The notes under the pieces were generated by a model. It ran no database searches and was not told where the DNA came from. It was given only the letters and a program-made list of their open reading frames with translations. The position numbers and the translations under genes are program-made. From contig CAUYUJ010002747.1 of the NCBI GenBank assembly GCA_963575745.1, positions 248,001 through 312,000 on the forward strand: a stretch of DNA of 64,000 bases, given 5' to 3'. Positions 45,034-57,220 of the stretch are shown here, in pieces (position 1 is the first letter of the stretch; each line of letters begins with the position of its first letter). The DNA comes from Prorocentrum cordatum (taxonomy: Eukaryota > Sar > Dinophyceae > Prorocentrales > Prorocentraceae).

Positions 45034-46599
45034 TGGGGTGGCAGCGAGGGCTGCAGGAAAGTCGAAGGGTGTACCTGTCTCCCCCCCCCCACTTTATCCC
45101 CGCCCCATGAAGCGACGCCCAGGCAATGATTGGCAGCGTGGTTCGGAAGCCTCGATCCTCGATCGTCCTCGTTTCTTCGTCTGATCGTCGTCCTCCCCCT
45201 TCTTCGAATGCATGCGGAGGGCGAAGTTCCTGTGCGCCGGGGCCCGAACAGTCTTAGCGGGTCGGACGAAAGGGGGGGGGATTGGGCAGGGGGGGAGGGC
45301 CGAAGAGCTGCTGCATGCAGCTGGGTTCGGCCCCGCCGACGGGCGCCTTCCTCGACGCTCGTTGGCGACAATGGGGGCGAACAGTTCAGCGGCGGACATT
45401 GTATGTATTCGCCCGGGAGCCTCGCCGAAGGCATGGACCATTGGCGCCCCTGGATACAGTCGGGCCGAGGCATGTGGTCGGTTTGGAGAGGGTACCCTAG
45501 TGTTCTTCGTGTTCGTTGGATGTTTTTGTGCATCCTGGGGGTGGCACCCTCGAATGATCCTAGGGTTTGGGGCGTTTTGGCCGGCGGAGGGTCTCAAATT
45601 CTCGAAGGGCAATCTTATGGCTGAGGTCCGACTGTCGCCCCCATCGTCGCCCCCAAAACACACTGGTGGCGCTGTCGCCCTGAGGCGTCGGGCGGCCCGA
45701 CCGACCCCCGGTAACCCAGCCTTCAGGAGGGCTCAAGAAATGGCACCATGACCTCGAGATCTGAGTTCCCGTAGAGGTTTGAGACAGTCCAGGTGAGCGA
45801 CGCAACAAAAAAGAGGGTCGTTTGCGCCGACATTGGCGCGTAAGTTGCCCGCGTAATGTCGCGCGTAAGCGCCCCTGTCTACAATGTAGCGTACAGCCCT
45901 GGCGGCCTGCGTAAGCCGCCGCGTTAGGTCGCTGTGCCATCTCGAGTAAGACTACTGTTAACCCACGGCTCCAGGACCTGGGCAGGCGTCCCGAGTGGAG
46001 CCCCCAGGCCTCTCGGGGCTCGAAACGGGGTCGTCATGGAAGGGGGCGGTCTAGCCGCGCCCGATGCCCCATTTGTTGTTGCCCCCCCTTTTGTCGTCCG
46101 GCCCGGCCGTACACAGCCCCAGAGCTCCGAGGAGGAAAAGGTACCGATACCGCTACCCTTGCCTCGTTTTCCCCTGCCTGGGCCTCCTGGGAGGCTCTCG
46201 TCGCCACCGCCAGATTCGCCCAGAAATCTTGGTCAGGACGCGCCCCGTACATAGGTCTGGGGACTAGCTTAGAAGCCAGGGGAAGGCTGGCAAACCCGTG
46301 TCTGCTAAAACGGAGCTCCAGGAATTTGTTTCTTTCTTCCAGGAAGCAGCTTGTTTACTATTTAGTGCGTTGAGTTTATTGTGGGGATTTGTCTTTCTCT
46401 TCCAGGAAGACCGTCTTAGCAGCCACGGATTTGCCAGCCCTCGCCCAGCTTTCGACCCAGCGCTATCGGTGCCTTCTGGTATCCCGCCCGCTGGCAGTGG
46501 CTGGGGCCGGCCCCAGCAAACACCGCGCCAGAGGGCTCCGGGGGGGGCGTGCAGGCCGAGAGGGGTCGGAGCAGGAGCAGGGAGCATGAGGAGGCAAGT
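45034..46599. other. No supported gene
   Basis: GC-rich sequence. A piece at 45,124-45,165 (GATTGGCAGCG..GAAGCCTCGAT) repeats one at 44,546-44,580. Frames are open on both strands without motifs. Confidence 0.35.
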
Positions 46600-46795
46600 G
46601 ATCGTTTTCTTATTCATCGTTTTGCCGATCGGCGCGGGCTCTCGCACCCCCCTTCCCTCCCCCCCCCCCTCATGGAGCAGATCTTGGCCGTTTCGGGTGC
46701 CTGTTTCGAGCAGGTGGAGCCTCCCCCACAGGACGCACGGCTGCAAACAGTCGCACTACGCAGAGGTTCCGCCCAATGTTGAAACGCTTACCATG
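46600..46795 (+). repeat. Second copy of the 43,885 segment
   Basis: Matches 43,885-44,105 in order and orientation, as listed there; the copy at 46,600 is a little shorter. Confidence 0.75.
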
Positions 46796-46844
46796 GGAGC
46801 GGAGTACCCAGACATCCAGAGCCTCGACAAAATCGAGGCGGCCT

Positions 46845-46915
46845 GCCTGTCTCCATTTTCGGCAGCCGGAGGGCGGGTTCGGGCTGCGGGACCGTCAAAC
46901 AGCGGCTCGGTATGA
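46845..46915 (+). repeat. Dispersed ~170-bp repeat, copy 6 (truncated)
   Basis: CCATTTTCGGCAGCCGGAGG, then GCGGGACCGTCAAACAGCGG, matches the middle of the family only. Confidence 0.5.
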
Positions 46916-47459
46916 GTTGCGCTGCAGAGGGGCCCCACATGCGAAGTTGCTTTTCATGCTTTCGAATTGGCATCCTGCGAATATGTATTCAGAACATGCG
47001 AGGAGATGCCACCCCTGCCGCGCCTTGGGAGCGTGGGATGGATAGATACCGCACCCCTTCCGCAACCCCCTGTTGGCGAGCCACCCCTTCCACGCTTCGG
47101 AAAGTGAGACGGATAGAGAGTCCACGTCCCCCCTTTTGTGGCGAGGAAATGCCCCCCTGCCGCCCAATATAGGTGCGATGGGCTAATCTATGGTCCACGT
47201 CGTGCTAAGCTCCTTCTGATGGCGAGGAAAGGGCCCACCCCGTGCGCACCCCTTTCTGGTGGCGGGCGAGGAATCCCCACTTCTGCCATGCCCTGCACGC
47301 TGTTGCATGTGTATGCGTATGCTGTATGAGTCTGTCCACGTATGTGTATGTGCACGGTCATGGGCATGTGCATGCAAGGAGGAAGGATGGTTGGTGCGCA
47401 TGTGCATGTGAAGAGGGTGAACGGAGAAGGAGAGAGGAGTACGGGTGCGTGGATGTCGC
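46916..47459. other. No gene seen
   Basis: Mixed sequence; several imperfect copies of a GGCGAGGAAAKGSCC motif between 47,140 and 47,275. Confidence 0.35.
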
Positions 47460-47507
47460 GGAGAAGGAGGAGGAGGAGGAGGAAGAGGAGCAGGAGGAGG
47501 AGGAGGT
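47460..47507 (+). repeat. (GGA)n microsatellite
   Basis: Imperfect GGA/GAG array. Confidence 0.9.
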
Positions 47508-47684
47508 GGCCCCATTCTTGTCTCTCAGCACGCTCGCCGGCCGCTCCCTCGTCCGCGCAGACGCCGCGGGCCACGATGTGCACTCCCCCCTCTTCATGGC
47601 CTCCTCTTCAACCGAAGGAAAATTACTCCAGAGAAAGGCCCCAATCAGTGGATGGTTTGATGAATTGTGGGATGGAGAAGGAGA

Positions 47685-47795
47685 TCGACCAGGAACCTGG
47701 GAACCCAGAACCCACCGAAATCGACCCGGAACCTATGACCAGGAACCCTGGAACAGGGAACCGGAACCCGGGAACCCAGCCGGCCACCAAAATCG
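47685..47795 (+). repeat. Degenerate GGAACCC repeat
   Basis: About ten imperfect GGAACCY/GGGAACC units with CCGAAATCGACC interruptions. Confidence 0.7.
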
Positions 47796-48837
47796 GCGGG
47801 AAATGTTTGCCAAATCTTTCAATTGTTGCTAGGACCCCTGTAGTGCAAGCTCTGATTGGGGAACCTCGGCCTCCGACTCCGACGTCCGTCTTTTCCGCAG
47901 TTGTTGGCCTCCCGGTTTCCAGGGCCGCCTCTGAGATGCATACAGAGTCCAACGGCCTCAAGACGGCCCTAGTGGGCCCCAAGAGGGCCCCGAGGTCGAA
48001 CGGGCTCAGGATCGAGAGTGGCCGAGCGGGCTCGGTTCCCACGACCTTGTCGTGATTCAGCCCGTTCGGCTGCCCGTTCGGCCGTCGAACAGGCTCAGAC
48101 GCCGAAGGGACTCTGAAGGAAGCTTGGGGGTGGGGGGCGGCCTTCTCAGATCGCGGAGGGCCTCTTGGAGGGCAGGGGTCGTCTTAGAAGGGCGGTTGGA
48201 GAAGGCTTCTTACACAAAAGCCGAGAGGGCTGTCTAGGAACACCATTAGTCGCCTTCTGAGAAGCCTCGGCCTTCTTGGAGTGCCGCTCCCTCGCGCCAC
48301 CCCCTCGTTGTGCGCGCCGTCGATGACCCCCGAGCCGCTTTTAAACGGTCTGCAGCAGATGGGGTCGGAGGGTGGCGCAGCAAGTTTTTCCCATCCCGAC
48401 GGCGCCGATGCGTCGTCAGGGCATCGGCGATGCCGTGCGATTCTTGGACCACGTACGCGCTGTGACCCCACTTGGGAGGCTTCCACGTCTGGCCCGTGAA
48501 GACCAGGAGTTGCACCGTCCGGTGGCAGAATCGCCCAGCACCCTCGGGATCCGAGGATCTCACCAGACGGTCTGTCACCAAACGGTCGTGGGACCATGCG
48601 TCGCCGAGCGCGTTCCACTACTCGCAAAGTGCCTACTCGCAAACGTCCGACAAATACCTGCCTGCTTTGATGTAATGCATCGTAGATCCTGGGCGGGGGA
48701 GCAGGCCGTTTGCGAGTAGTTATTTTGCGCGTGCTGGAACGCGGGCCGCAGGCGCTCGAGACGTCCTCGGGGAGCGGCCCACGTCCCGAAGCGGTCCGCT
48801 CAGTACGAGCGGCGTGTTCTCCAGAGCATGGAAGGCG
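47796..48837. other. No supported gene
   Basis: Unique GC-rich sequence. A long opposite-strand frame (48,184-49,131) runs through the GGA array and is discounted. Confidence 0.35.
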
Positions 48838-49122
48838 GGAGGGGGGAGGAGGAGGAGGAGGAGGAGGAGGAGGAGGAGGAGGAGGAGGAGGAACGAGGAG
48901 GAGGAGGAGGAGGAGGAGGAGGAGGAGGAGGAGGAGGAGGAGGAGGAGGAGAGAGGAGCGAGGAGGAGGAGGAGGAGGAGGAGGAGCGCAGGAGGCGGAG
49001 GCGGAGGAGGCGGAGGAGGCGGAACCGGGGGAGGAGGAGGAGGAGGAGGAGGAGGAGGAGGAGGAGGAGGGGGAGCAGGAGGGGCAGGTGGAGGAGGAGG
49101 AGGAGGAGGAGGTGGTGGTGGG
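48838..49122 (+). repeat. Long (GGA)n array
   Basis: About 285 bases of GGA with AGC and GGC interruptions; one of the longest purine arrays in the window. Confidence 0.95.
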
Positions 49123-49902
49123 TTGGGCCATTTCTCTGCGGCAGCTTGCCCCCCCCCTCTGGAGCCCTTCAGCTACAGCCTCGCAGCGACTTGCTCCCGG
49201 TCCGCAGAGCGCCCGTCGGGAGGAAGAGCGGATTGCCTTCTTACTTCGGGGTCGTCGTCGATCGTTGCTGCCTCACGAGCGGGGAACGTATCCACATCCT
49301 TAGGCGTTCGATCAGGGATCCCATGTTGAGCTCAACCACCCAGCTTCGGCGGTGAGCCCCGGGGGGGCGAAGTGAAAAGGCGCGGGCCTTCTGAGAACAT
49401 GGGGACGTCCCCCAGCCTTTCGAGAAGTTCTCTGAGCCCTCCAACAAGGCGCAGAACACTTCTCAGAAGGCGCGACGGCTTCTGAGAGGCCCCGCCGCCT
49501 TTGAGAAGCCCTTCTCCTTCTCACTTCCCCCCTCGCTCGCCGCCTACATTGACTACACGTAAGAGTGACCTTTCGCCGGAGTGACCTTCGGTGCGGGCGA
49601 ACGCGATGCGGTAATAGCTTTTGTTTGCGCGCTTGTGTGTGGCCTCAGTGCACCAAAGGTCATTCTTGCCCAGGGTCACTCCTTGCGCGTAGTCGACGAC
49701 AGCTGTCTCGCCGACGATCGCCAGGAGCTGCCCCGAAGCCGCCGAAGACCGCCAGCAGAAATCCGGCAGACCGCCAGCAGACCGCCGGAGGCTCTCGAGA
49801 AAAACAACACAGCCGAGAGGGTGGCCGAAGAGAGCGCTGGACGACCGCCGAGGGGGGGGGTTCTCAAGAGACGGGGTCGTGCCAGTGCAGACGGTTCCAC
49901 CT
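49123..49902. other. No supported gene
   Basis: Mixed sequence; includes several CTTCTGAGAAG and CTTCTC patches (49,380-49,530) also seen near 12,250-12,310 and 48,190-48,270. Confidence 0.35.
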
Positions 49903-49980
49903 CCTCCTTTTCCTCCTCCTCCTCCTCGTTTTCCTCCTCGTTTTCCTCCTCCTCCTCCTCCTCCTCCTCCTCCTCCTCTA
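49903..49980 (+). repeat. (CCT)n array
   Basis: CCT trinucleotide array with TTTT interruptions. Confidence 0.95.
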
Positions 49981-50111
49981 GCCCCTGTCTGTGTCGAGCC
50001 CTGATCCAGTGGGCCCAACGAGGGGGTCCCCGCTTTTGGCATCCCCACGGCACTTCATGTTCGGGAGGGGCCCTGCACCGCCCTTTCGAACGGCCCAGGT
50101 AGTTACATGTC

Positions 50112-50995
50112 ATGCGCTGCAAGCTGTTCGGCTTCAATGTGCGCAGCTTGATCCAGCCGCGGCGGCTGGAGGAGGTCGCCCTGTTGGCGGGTGGTTTTCC
50201 GATCCACTTCCTCGTGGGCACGCGCGTGCAAGCGGTGCCGTGGGAGGCTGTGCTGCTGGTGTGTCCATCGGAGCTCGAAAGAGAGATCTCGGACGACGGG
50301 TGCATCGCGTCCTCCCTGGACCTGCTGCAGCACAGGGCCGCGCGGGTCTCGTGTGGGTGGCCACTGGCTTGTTCGACATCTCGGGCATCGTCCTCTATTT
50401 CCCGCCGCTTGGGCCCCGTTCTGGCACCGCCACATGGAGACGCACGGTCGACGTGCCCCTCGAGTAGCCCAACCACGTTCTCGACAGCACGTCAGAGCGG
50501 TCCACCCTTGTGATCTTCACGGGCCTGATCGACTCGTTCGCACAGGACGAGATGGGCAACCACTTCGCGTGCGTGAGGCCCTACGCGCAGTCGCGCATGG
50601 GCAACGCAGCCCGAGGATTCCGAGACGTGCAACACCGACATCATTTGGCTTGCACCATTACGTTTCGCATGATCGCGCCCACGTACAACGGGGAGAAGGC
50701 TTCGTCTCGGACCGATCACTACGATTTGCCTGTTGGAGTCCTCCTGCGAGTTTCTAAGCTGCTTACGATGACGAAGGCGGCGAGGCAGCTCCAGCTCTTC
50801 CCGTCCAAGGGGGTGCTCCGCGACCACTCGCCAGTGCTACTGGAAATGGACCTTGGGGCCCCGCCTCCCCTCGACACTGCTGCCGCGGCCCCGTGGAACT
50901 TCGACGCAACCGGGACGGCCTTGCAGACTCCTGGGCTTCGCGAGGGGTTTCTGCTGAAGGCCAGCGAGGCGTCGTCGCAGGGGCCCCCCTCGTAA
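50112..50995 (+). pseudogene. LINE endonuclease domain (APE type)
   Basis: Begins MRCKLFGFNVRSLIQPRRLE, matching the N-terminal N-V-R-S motif of APE endonucleases, with the LVGTRVQ segment where ET is usual. Later phases give TLVIFTGLIDSFAQDEMGNH and the C-terminal LRDHSPVLLEMDL (D-H-P). The catalytic ET appears replaced by GT, so it was probably dead before the frame broke. Confidence 0.6.
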
Positions 50996-51659
50996 ATTTG
51001 ATATTTCGAGAACAGCGCGATTGATGACGGATACGCCACGCCCATGGGTGTCCTGACCCCGACCGCCAAGAAACATGTCGGATGTGCTCGGCGGGCCCCT
51101 TGGGAGGTGCTCGCACAACATCGGGTCCGAGTTCGACGACTGCTTCGCGCGCGTGCCTTCGTGCGTGAAAGTGGGCAGCCCACGCGGCATCATGACTTCC
51201 AGCTTAGAGATCGCACCAACCCGATTCGCTGGGAGGTCAGGCGGCGGGCGCGGTCGCCCCGAAAAACTTGGGCCCAGGGTGTGCGTGATGCGCGGCGCAG
51301 GCGCGATCTGGCCAGCGCCCTGCATTTTTTTCAGGCGGCTGGCATGCGCTGGGCTGGGGCCGAAAAGTGGCAGTTACTCCCCGGTGCGCAGGCACGTTGC
51401 ATCGGCTGACGAGCCCGCGTCGACGCTGGGCCCCCCTGTCTGGGAAGGCGGATTACTGGCGGCCCCAGACTCGGCAGGAGATTTTCTGGCACAGCGAGCC
51501 TCTTTGAGGGGGGCGCGGCGGGGGAGTTGGGATCGCGAGGCCTTCGTGGAGCTACGCGGGTGCTCCGCAAGGCTTCGCGTCGGCACACTGCTCCTGCCCG
51601 GTCTCTCCCGGGCGAAGTGTGGCTTCCGCTTTTGAAGCCCGGATATTGCAGGCCACGCC

Positions 51660-52495
51660 TGCCCCGTTTGGGGTCGGAGGTGCACCTGGCCCCCCCCCGA
51701 GAGGCCATCATATCGGGTTTGGGAAGTCTCGCCAAATGCTGGCGGGTGGCGGGGGGGCATCCGACTCGCGCGGGCATCTCGGTTGGCTGGCAGACCCCCA
51801 AACCCGATGGTGGCACTAGATTTCTGCATGGCCTCTGCCCTGAACGCCATTCTTGGGGCGCGCGTGCTGTCGGGGCGCGTGCGCAGTGCACGTGCGTGGC
51901 GCATCGCTGCGTTTGATGACGTGAAGAACGCGTTTGGCTCTTGTGATCACGAGGTCATGGATCGTGGATTGTTAAAGTACTTGCCAAGAGGGGGCGCAGC
52001 CCTGTACGGCGACAGGCGCACCGCGCACCAGCTTCGCCATGATGGCGCGGATTGCCCCGCCACCGTGCACCTCCAATGCGGGGCGCCCATGGGCGACCCC
52101 CGTTCACCAGATGAGTTTTGCGTCGGTTTTGCTCGCCCCCTCCAGCAGTGGCTCGGGGCCCGCCGGGTTGCCCAGCGCGCTGCGTTCCCGCGCGGGGTCT
52201 ACGCGGGTTTGTTCACATATGTAGATGGCCTCGCCTATCTCTCGCCGCTACAGGAAGGGGGCTCTTTCGGCAGCCGTCGCCGCAGCGCGCGAGGCCCAGG
52301 GCCAGCTGGGCAAAGGGCTGGCGGAGTTCGGACACAAGCAAAACGCGAAACGCACAAGCTTTGGCTCCGCGCCTCTGCGGCTATAAGGTCAATTGCCAGT
52401 TGTGCGCGGCGGGGGTTGGCGGGGCCGGAGCGTTCCCTCGCGCGAGGCACGCGGGCCCGCTGTTTCTTCCTTCGGGCGTTTTTTCTCAGCTAGCT
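51660..52495 (+). pseudogene. LINE reverse transcriptase domain with altered active site
   Basis: A phase reads ISVGWQTPKPDGG near 51,780; the next gives motif A as AAFDDVKNAFGSCDHEVMDR (51,905-51,965) and motif B as LQCGAPMGDPRSPDEF (52,070-52,120). Motif C reads TYVDGLAYLSP at about 52,215, so the second catalytic Asp of the usual Y-x-D-D is Gly. Confidence 0.7.
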
Positions 52496-52812
52496 TTGAG
52501 TGAGCAAGCGGCCAACAGGGGGTGGTTGTCCGATCGATCTCCGTGGACCTCGGGGGCCCCTTTTCTAGGCAAATGGGGGTGGCATTCATATCTGCGGTGC
52601 GAGGTGCGCCATTGTCAGGACTAGCACCGCATCTCTTCGCGACCTCACAGGGGGCCGAGCTCTCCCACGCCTTTCTGGGCAAAACCAGATGCATCGCTGC
52701 GGGGGCTATGCGCGGCCGATCTGGAGATCATCCTGTCGCGATGGACGCCGGGGCTGCCTGGGGGTGGATGAACATTGCCTTCGATAGTTGAGTTGTTGAT
52801 CCAACGCCTTCG

Positions 52813-53560
52813 ATGGCATCAAACTATCGTTCGGTGGCCCGAAGGAGACCCCCTGGCCATCGCCTCCTCTTCGGTCGGCTCGGCTTCGAGCATGCCCCCG
52901 CCTTCGTCGACGGCCGCCTCGCCCAGCGCGCCGACCCGCTCGCCGTTCGTTTCGCCGCCGACATTTTTCAGCTCGACCTTCTGACGGATTATGAAGATTG
53001 CCGCTACACCTGGGGCGAGGACATACGCGCGCTCTTTCATGATGACTACAGATCCCACCTCTTTCTGGCTCTGACGTCTCTTCTCTGCGTAGGATATGGC
53101 AGAGCGTTGAGACTGACCTGGGCACCATCGACGTCGGGGGATGCCATCTCGCCAGCTGCGCATCCAAACCCGAAGACATTGGGCCCCCACGGCTTCGTCC
53201 ACGCGCGCAGATGTACGACTGCTGATGGAAATGAATGTGGTGCGGGATTCTTTACACATGCTGTCCCCATTGCACGCCAGACGCACGCGCGGGGAGGAAG
53301 TCGCGGCGATTTCTCGTACTATGCCCGTTGCGTCGTCACGAGCCAGTGTCCAGCATGTCGCACCTCGTTCGCTTCCCAGAGGACAGCTAAAGCTCACCTC
53401 TCCCTTGCCTTCCGCAAGGGGGTTTGCGGCGCTCACAGTGCCCGCGCGATTCGTCCAGTAGTCATTCCCAAGCTCGGGTGTCTTATGCGTTGCCCATCTT
53501 CGAATTCTGATTTGGCTCAGCTGCAAGATCGCATCTGTAGACGGCACCTCCCATTTCTAC
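52813..53560 (+). pseudogene. LINE C-terminal region with CCHC-like zinc motif
   Basis: The phase is open for over 300 codons. It includes IFQLDLLTDYEDCRYTWGED and SQCPACRTSFASQRTAKAHL followed by SLAFRKGVC: C-x2-C at 53,347-53,358, then H and C. This spacing matches the zinc motif after the reverse transcriptase in several LINE clades. From about 53,570 the same phase becomes Ala/Pro-rich. Confidence 0.6.
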
Positions 53561-53699
53561 CTTGGCGGGGAGGCAGCGACGGCGACGCCGAGGCCGACGG
53601 CGCCCCGCAAGCAGCCAAGGCCAAGGGGTCCCCGCCCGCGAAGACAGCGGCCGCAGGGGGCAGACGCCGCTTCCAGTCGATGGGGCCGCGTCGCCAGGG

Positions 53700-54378
53700 G
53701 GCGCAGCCAGCGGCGGCGGCGGGGGGCCCAATTGCAAGCAGCGGCGCAACAGGCACCCCGGGAAGGCGAAGGACATGGGCTTCGCCGAGAAGCAGGCCCA
53801 GTTCGTCAGCGCGCTGATCAAGCTGACGCTGATACCACGCAGATGGCGCGCGATCTGTGGGCCGCGGGCGCGGGCGCCCCCTTCCCGGGCGCAGGCCCGA
53901 GATGGAGGCGGCGCCGGGGGCAGGGGCGACATATTCATCAGAGGCCCGAGCCCGCGGCAAAGGCCACCAGCTCGGTATTCCTCGCCTTCGTATCTTCAAC
54001 GGGCTCGCCAGCAAGTTGCTCGAGCGCGGGCTCGCGCCGGGCCAGAGGGCGCGCCCGATGCAGAGGGGCAGAGGATGGCACGTGAAAGTATGGCGCGGGC
54101 AGCAGCCGCAGGAGCTGGGCGACGTGCCGCGGCCGTTTCGCACCACGAAGTGCTTCGACCAGATCGAGGGGAAGATGCGCCTGACGCTGAGAGACGCGCC
54201 CATGCCGAGCGCACCGCCCGAGCCCAACGAGCAGCTGCTGTTTTCGCCCTTGATCGCGAGAGGACTCCTGCAGAAAGCAATCGAGGACATCGGGGGCCGC
54301 GGGGTACTGGGCGCGGCGCCGCCAGGCGCCATGGGGGAAATATTGCAGAACGCGGTAGCCGCAAGTGACGGCACATGA
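53700..54378 (+). pseudogene. Frame-broken ORF, possibly ORF1 of a further LINE copy
   Basis: Three phases share the signal: GKAKDMGFAEKQAQFVSALI at 53,760-53,820; TTQMARDLWAAGAGAPFPG just after; then RGKGHQLGIPRLRIFNGLAS to LLQKAIEDIGGRGVLGAAPP, ending TGA at 54,376. The helical LIKLTL..TTQMARDL stretch reminds me of dinoflagellate retroelement ORF1 proteins. Because it follows an ORF2, it could be the start of a head-to-tail second copy; a host gene with introns is the alternative. Confidence 0.45.
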
Positions 54379-55015
54379 GAGGAAGCCTGCCTCGAAGCTC
54401 AGAGCTGGGACCCCCCCGCCCCGTGGAGCTGCGGCCCCGCTAATTTGGGAGGCGCGTCGCCGTTTTGCTGCCCGCGCCGAGGGGGCAGGCGCGCGAGCGT
54501 TTTTTTGCTCAGCGGCAGGGGGCGCTCTAGCTCAATTTCCGCATCTTCCTGCCGCTGAGGACCGACCTATCGATCGACGGTGCGCGCTGCGAGCCTTTCA
54601 GTGTCGGCTGCCCGCCGCCTCGCCTTCGTTTCACGCAGCCGCGAGGTCCGCCCCCCCTGTTGGCCATGTATTCAACGCCCCGCGCGGTTGCCCCTCGGGG
54701 TGTCTTGGTCTTCCCTGGGCTATGCTGCCCTCGCAGTCCTTGGCTCCTGGGTCTGTTCGTGCCTTGTGCGCCGGTGCTCGTGACCCTGGGGCTCAGCCTT
54801 CAGGCCCGTCAGGGCCCCCTGGGCCCCTTCCTGAACCGCATGACTTCAAAGTTGTCCGACGTGTGCACTCTTCCGAATTCAACGCGCCTGTGCGTGTTCA
54901 CTTGAAATCCCACGAGCTTCACGCGCTACTTCCATGTGCGAGCATGCCGCCAGCTGTCCACTCCGCTCGGCATTGCAAGGGCAAGGGGAGATGCGGGCCC
55001 GCAGTCGTGTCTCAC
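54379..55015. other. No supported gene
   Basis: Open frames without motifs in GC-rich sequence. Confidence 0.35.
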
Positions 55016-55115
55016 TGACTCCTCCCTCTCCTCCTCCCCCCCCATCCCCCCCCTCCCCCTCCTCCCCCCCCCCCTCCTCCTCTTCCTCCTCCTCCCCCTC
55101 CTCCTCTTTTAGCCC
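55016..55115 (+). repeat. CCT/C-rich tract
   Basis: Pyrimidine-only stretch of CCTCC and C runs. Confidence 0.9.
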
Positions 55116-56058
55116 TGGAGGGGCGCCCCCAGAGTGTCGGGCCAAGACGCTCCCTGGCGGAGGCGGGGGCCGTCGGGCCTTCGGGGCGCAAGCCCCCGCG
55201 CTGGGGCGGCCCCCCAAGCGGGGCCCCCTTCCCAAGGGCCCTTGGCCACGCAGCCTCCCGCGGGATTTTGAGTTTCAGCCAAGCGCCACCCGTGGGAGTC
55301 GTGTGCCTAGGGTCTCGCCCCCCTCCTCCTTCCGCCGTCGCCGTCGCAGGCTACTTGGGCACAACTGTGCTCCTGCGCTGCCGTCGCAATGGGGAGTATT
55401 GTTGGGGGCACCTTCAGGTGCGCATTTGCAGGTGGGAGGAGAAGGGATGATCTTCATGATGCCCGCCTGGGTGCTCCTCGTTGGCCCCCGCCTGTGACCG
55501 TGACTTCCAGTGCGCTCTACTTACTTCGCACGCGCCGAGGGGAAATGGGCTACCGCGCGGGATAGAGTACAGAGACATCGCGTGGCGTGGAGCATTTCTC
55601 GTGACGACCGATAAGTGAGTTGAGTGGCAGAGGGGGGCGCGGAATTCAACGTATAGAAGTAGCGAGAGCCGCGCCACCACCACCGAACAACAGTTGAGGG
55701 TACTCCGTCTCTCCCCTCTCTCCTCCTTTTGAGGTCGCGTCGTCGCCTCCTCCTTCCCATTGGCCCGGGCGCCATGCCAAGCCCGCGCGCCCCCCCCCGC
55801 AAGGGCGCGCGGAATGGCCAGCAGCTGCTCCCCCCGAGCTGACCCGATGGGACTCGCGATGTAAGATTGCGAGCCTTTTTTTACGAGGCCACCTCGGAGC
55901 ACGGTCCTCGAGCTTCGGGGCATGCCCCCTGCCGGCCTCAGTGAGAAAACAGGGCTGTATCACAACCGAACGCACGGGATTTCGGCAATCGCGCGTAGAT
56001 CATCCGAGTCGGTGCTCTGACGTTACCCCCAATCATGCGGATGTGCCTGTCGTTGTCA
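55116..56058. other. No supported gene
   Basis: GC-rich sequence; a short open frame near 55,420-55,495 (the G-rich end of a longer phase) is not convincing. Confidence 0.35.
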
Positions 56059-56205
56059 TCCTCTTCCTCCTCCTTCTCCGATTCCTCCTCCTCCTCTCCC
56101 GCCTCCTCCCTGCCCCGTTCCTCCTCCTCCTCCTCCTCCTCCTCCCCCTCCTCCTCCTCGCCCTCCTCCTTCCCCTCCTCTTCCTCACCCTCCTCCTCCC
56201 GTTGA
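56059..56205 (+). repeat. CTC/CCT tract
   Basis: Pyrimidine array with CTCCTCC units. Confidence 0.9.
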
Positions 56206-56499
56206 GATTGTTGTTATGTTGCTTTTGTTTTTGTCCCTGGCCCCGTGGGCCCTGGGGGCCTCCAGAGGTCGGCTGCCCAACAAGGCCGAACCTTCCCAGA
56301 CGAGTCGGCCTTCCTTGTTGTTCCTCGACCGTTGGCAACGTTTGGCGGCGCTCTGCGGAATGGTGTGCTGCCAGGCGCGAACTTACATGTGCATCCCTCG
56401 GTTCTTAGTGTCCTTTTTCTTTCGTTTACATCTCTCTCTCTCCTTTTCTCTTTTTTCCTCTCTCGCCTTCTCCCTCGGAAGAAAGGGCGTGTGTGTTTA

Positions 56500-56684
56500 C
56501 ACACATATATTTTTAGATACACGCACATATATATACATACATAAATGTATATACATATGTGTATATATATACACACATATGTGTATATATATATGTATAC
56601 ATATATATTGTTTTATGTGTATGTATCTGTTTATATCTCTCTATCTCCCTTTATCGCTGTTTTGTGTTGTTTTGTCTTGTTTGT

Positions 56685-56715
<31 letters not shown>

Positions 56716-56720
56716 CCCTT
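56500..56720 (+). repeat. TA/TATACA/TATG-rich microsatellite cluster
   Basis: Alternating TATACA, ATGTGTATA and pure TA arrays, followed at 56,769-56,800 by CTCTCTCT. Frames here are Ile/Tyr-rich artefacts. Confidence 0.9.
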
Positions 56721-57220
56721 GTCTGTTTGTTGGCGCGATATCATTGCCATTTATTATGTGTGTTTATTCTCTCTCTCTCTCTCTTTCTCCCTCTCGGAGG
56801 AGGAGGAGGACCACCGTAAACCCAAGAGTCACCACCGAGGTTGGGCAACAAAACCCTCCCCTCAAACCCGTTCTTTATAGGCCCCTACAACGGTTCAGTT
56901 CCGCAGAGGTAACTGCCTCGTTGGAAGACAACCGTTTGAAAACCGTGAATCATGTCAAAACATGGTTACCGCTATGCCAACGCCACGGATTAACGTGACG
57001 GTTGCATCTTGACGGTCCCAAGTCGTGCCAGAACTCAATGTTTTGGACTTCGATACCGCGTATCATTGTAACTGTTGCGCCATCGTGATCGCGAATCTTT
57101 CCGAAGCGCCATTTCTGGTACGTCGATCATGGGAACCCGTGGCACCCTCGTAATGTTTGGAAACGGCTGCGCGTGTCGCAAAAGCGGGAACCAGACTTTT
57201 AAAAGGAAACGCTTTCAATC
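56721..57220. other. No gene seen
   Basis: Mixed AT-richer sequence leading into the next tandem array. Confidence 0.4.

Larger units (their letters stand above)
50112..53560 (+). mobile_element. Second decayed LINE (ORF2 only)
   Basis: Sense-orientation LINE ORF2 remains: endonuclease, reverse transcriptase and a C-terminal zinc motif, each in several phases. Less AT-rich and more GC-biased than the LINE at 37 kb, and its motifs differ, so it belongs to a different family. No ORF1 is seen on its 5' side and no spliced-leader relic was found there. Confidence 0.7.
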
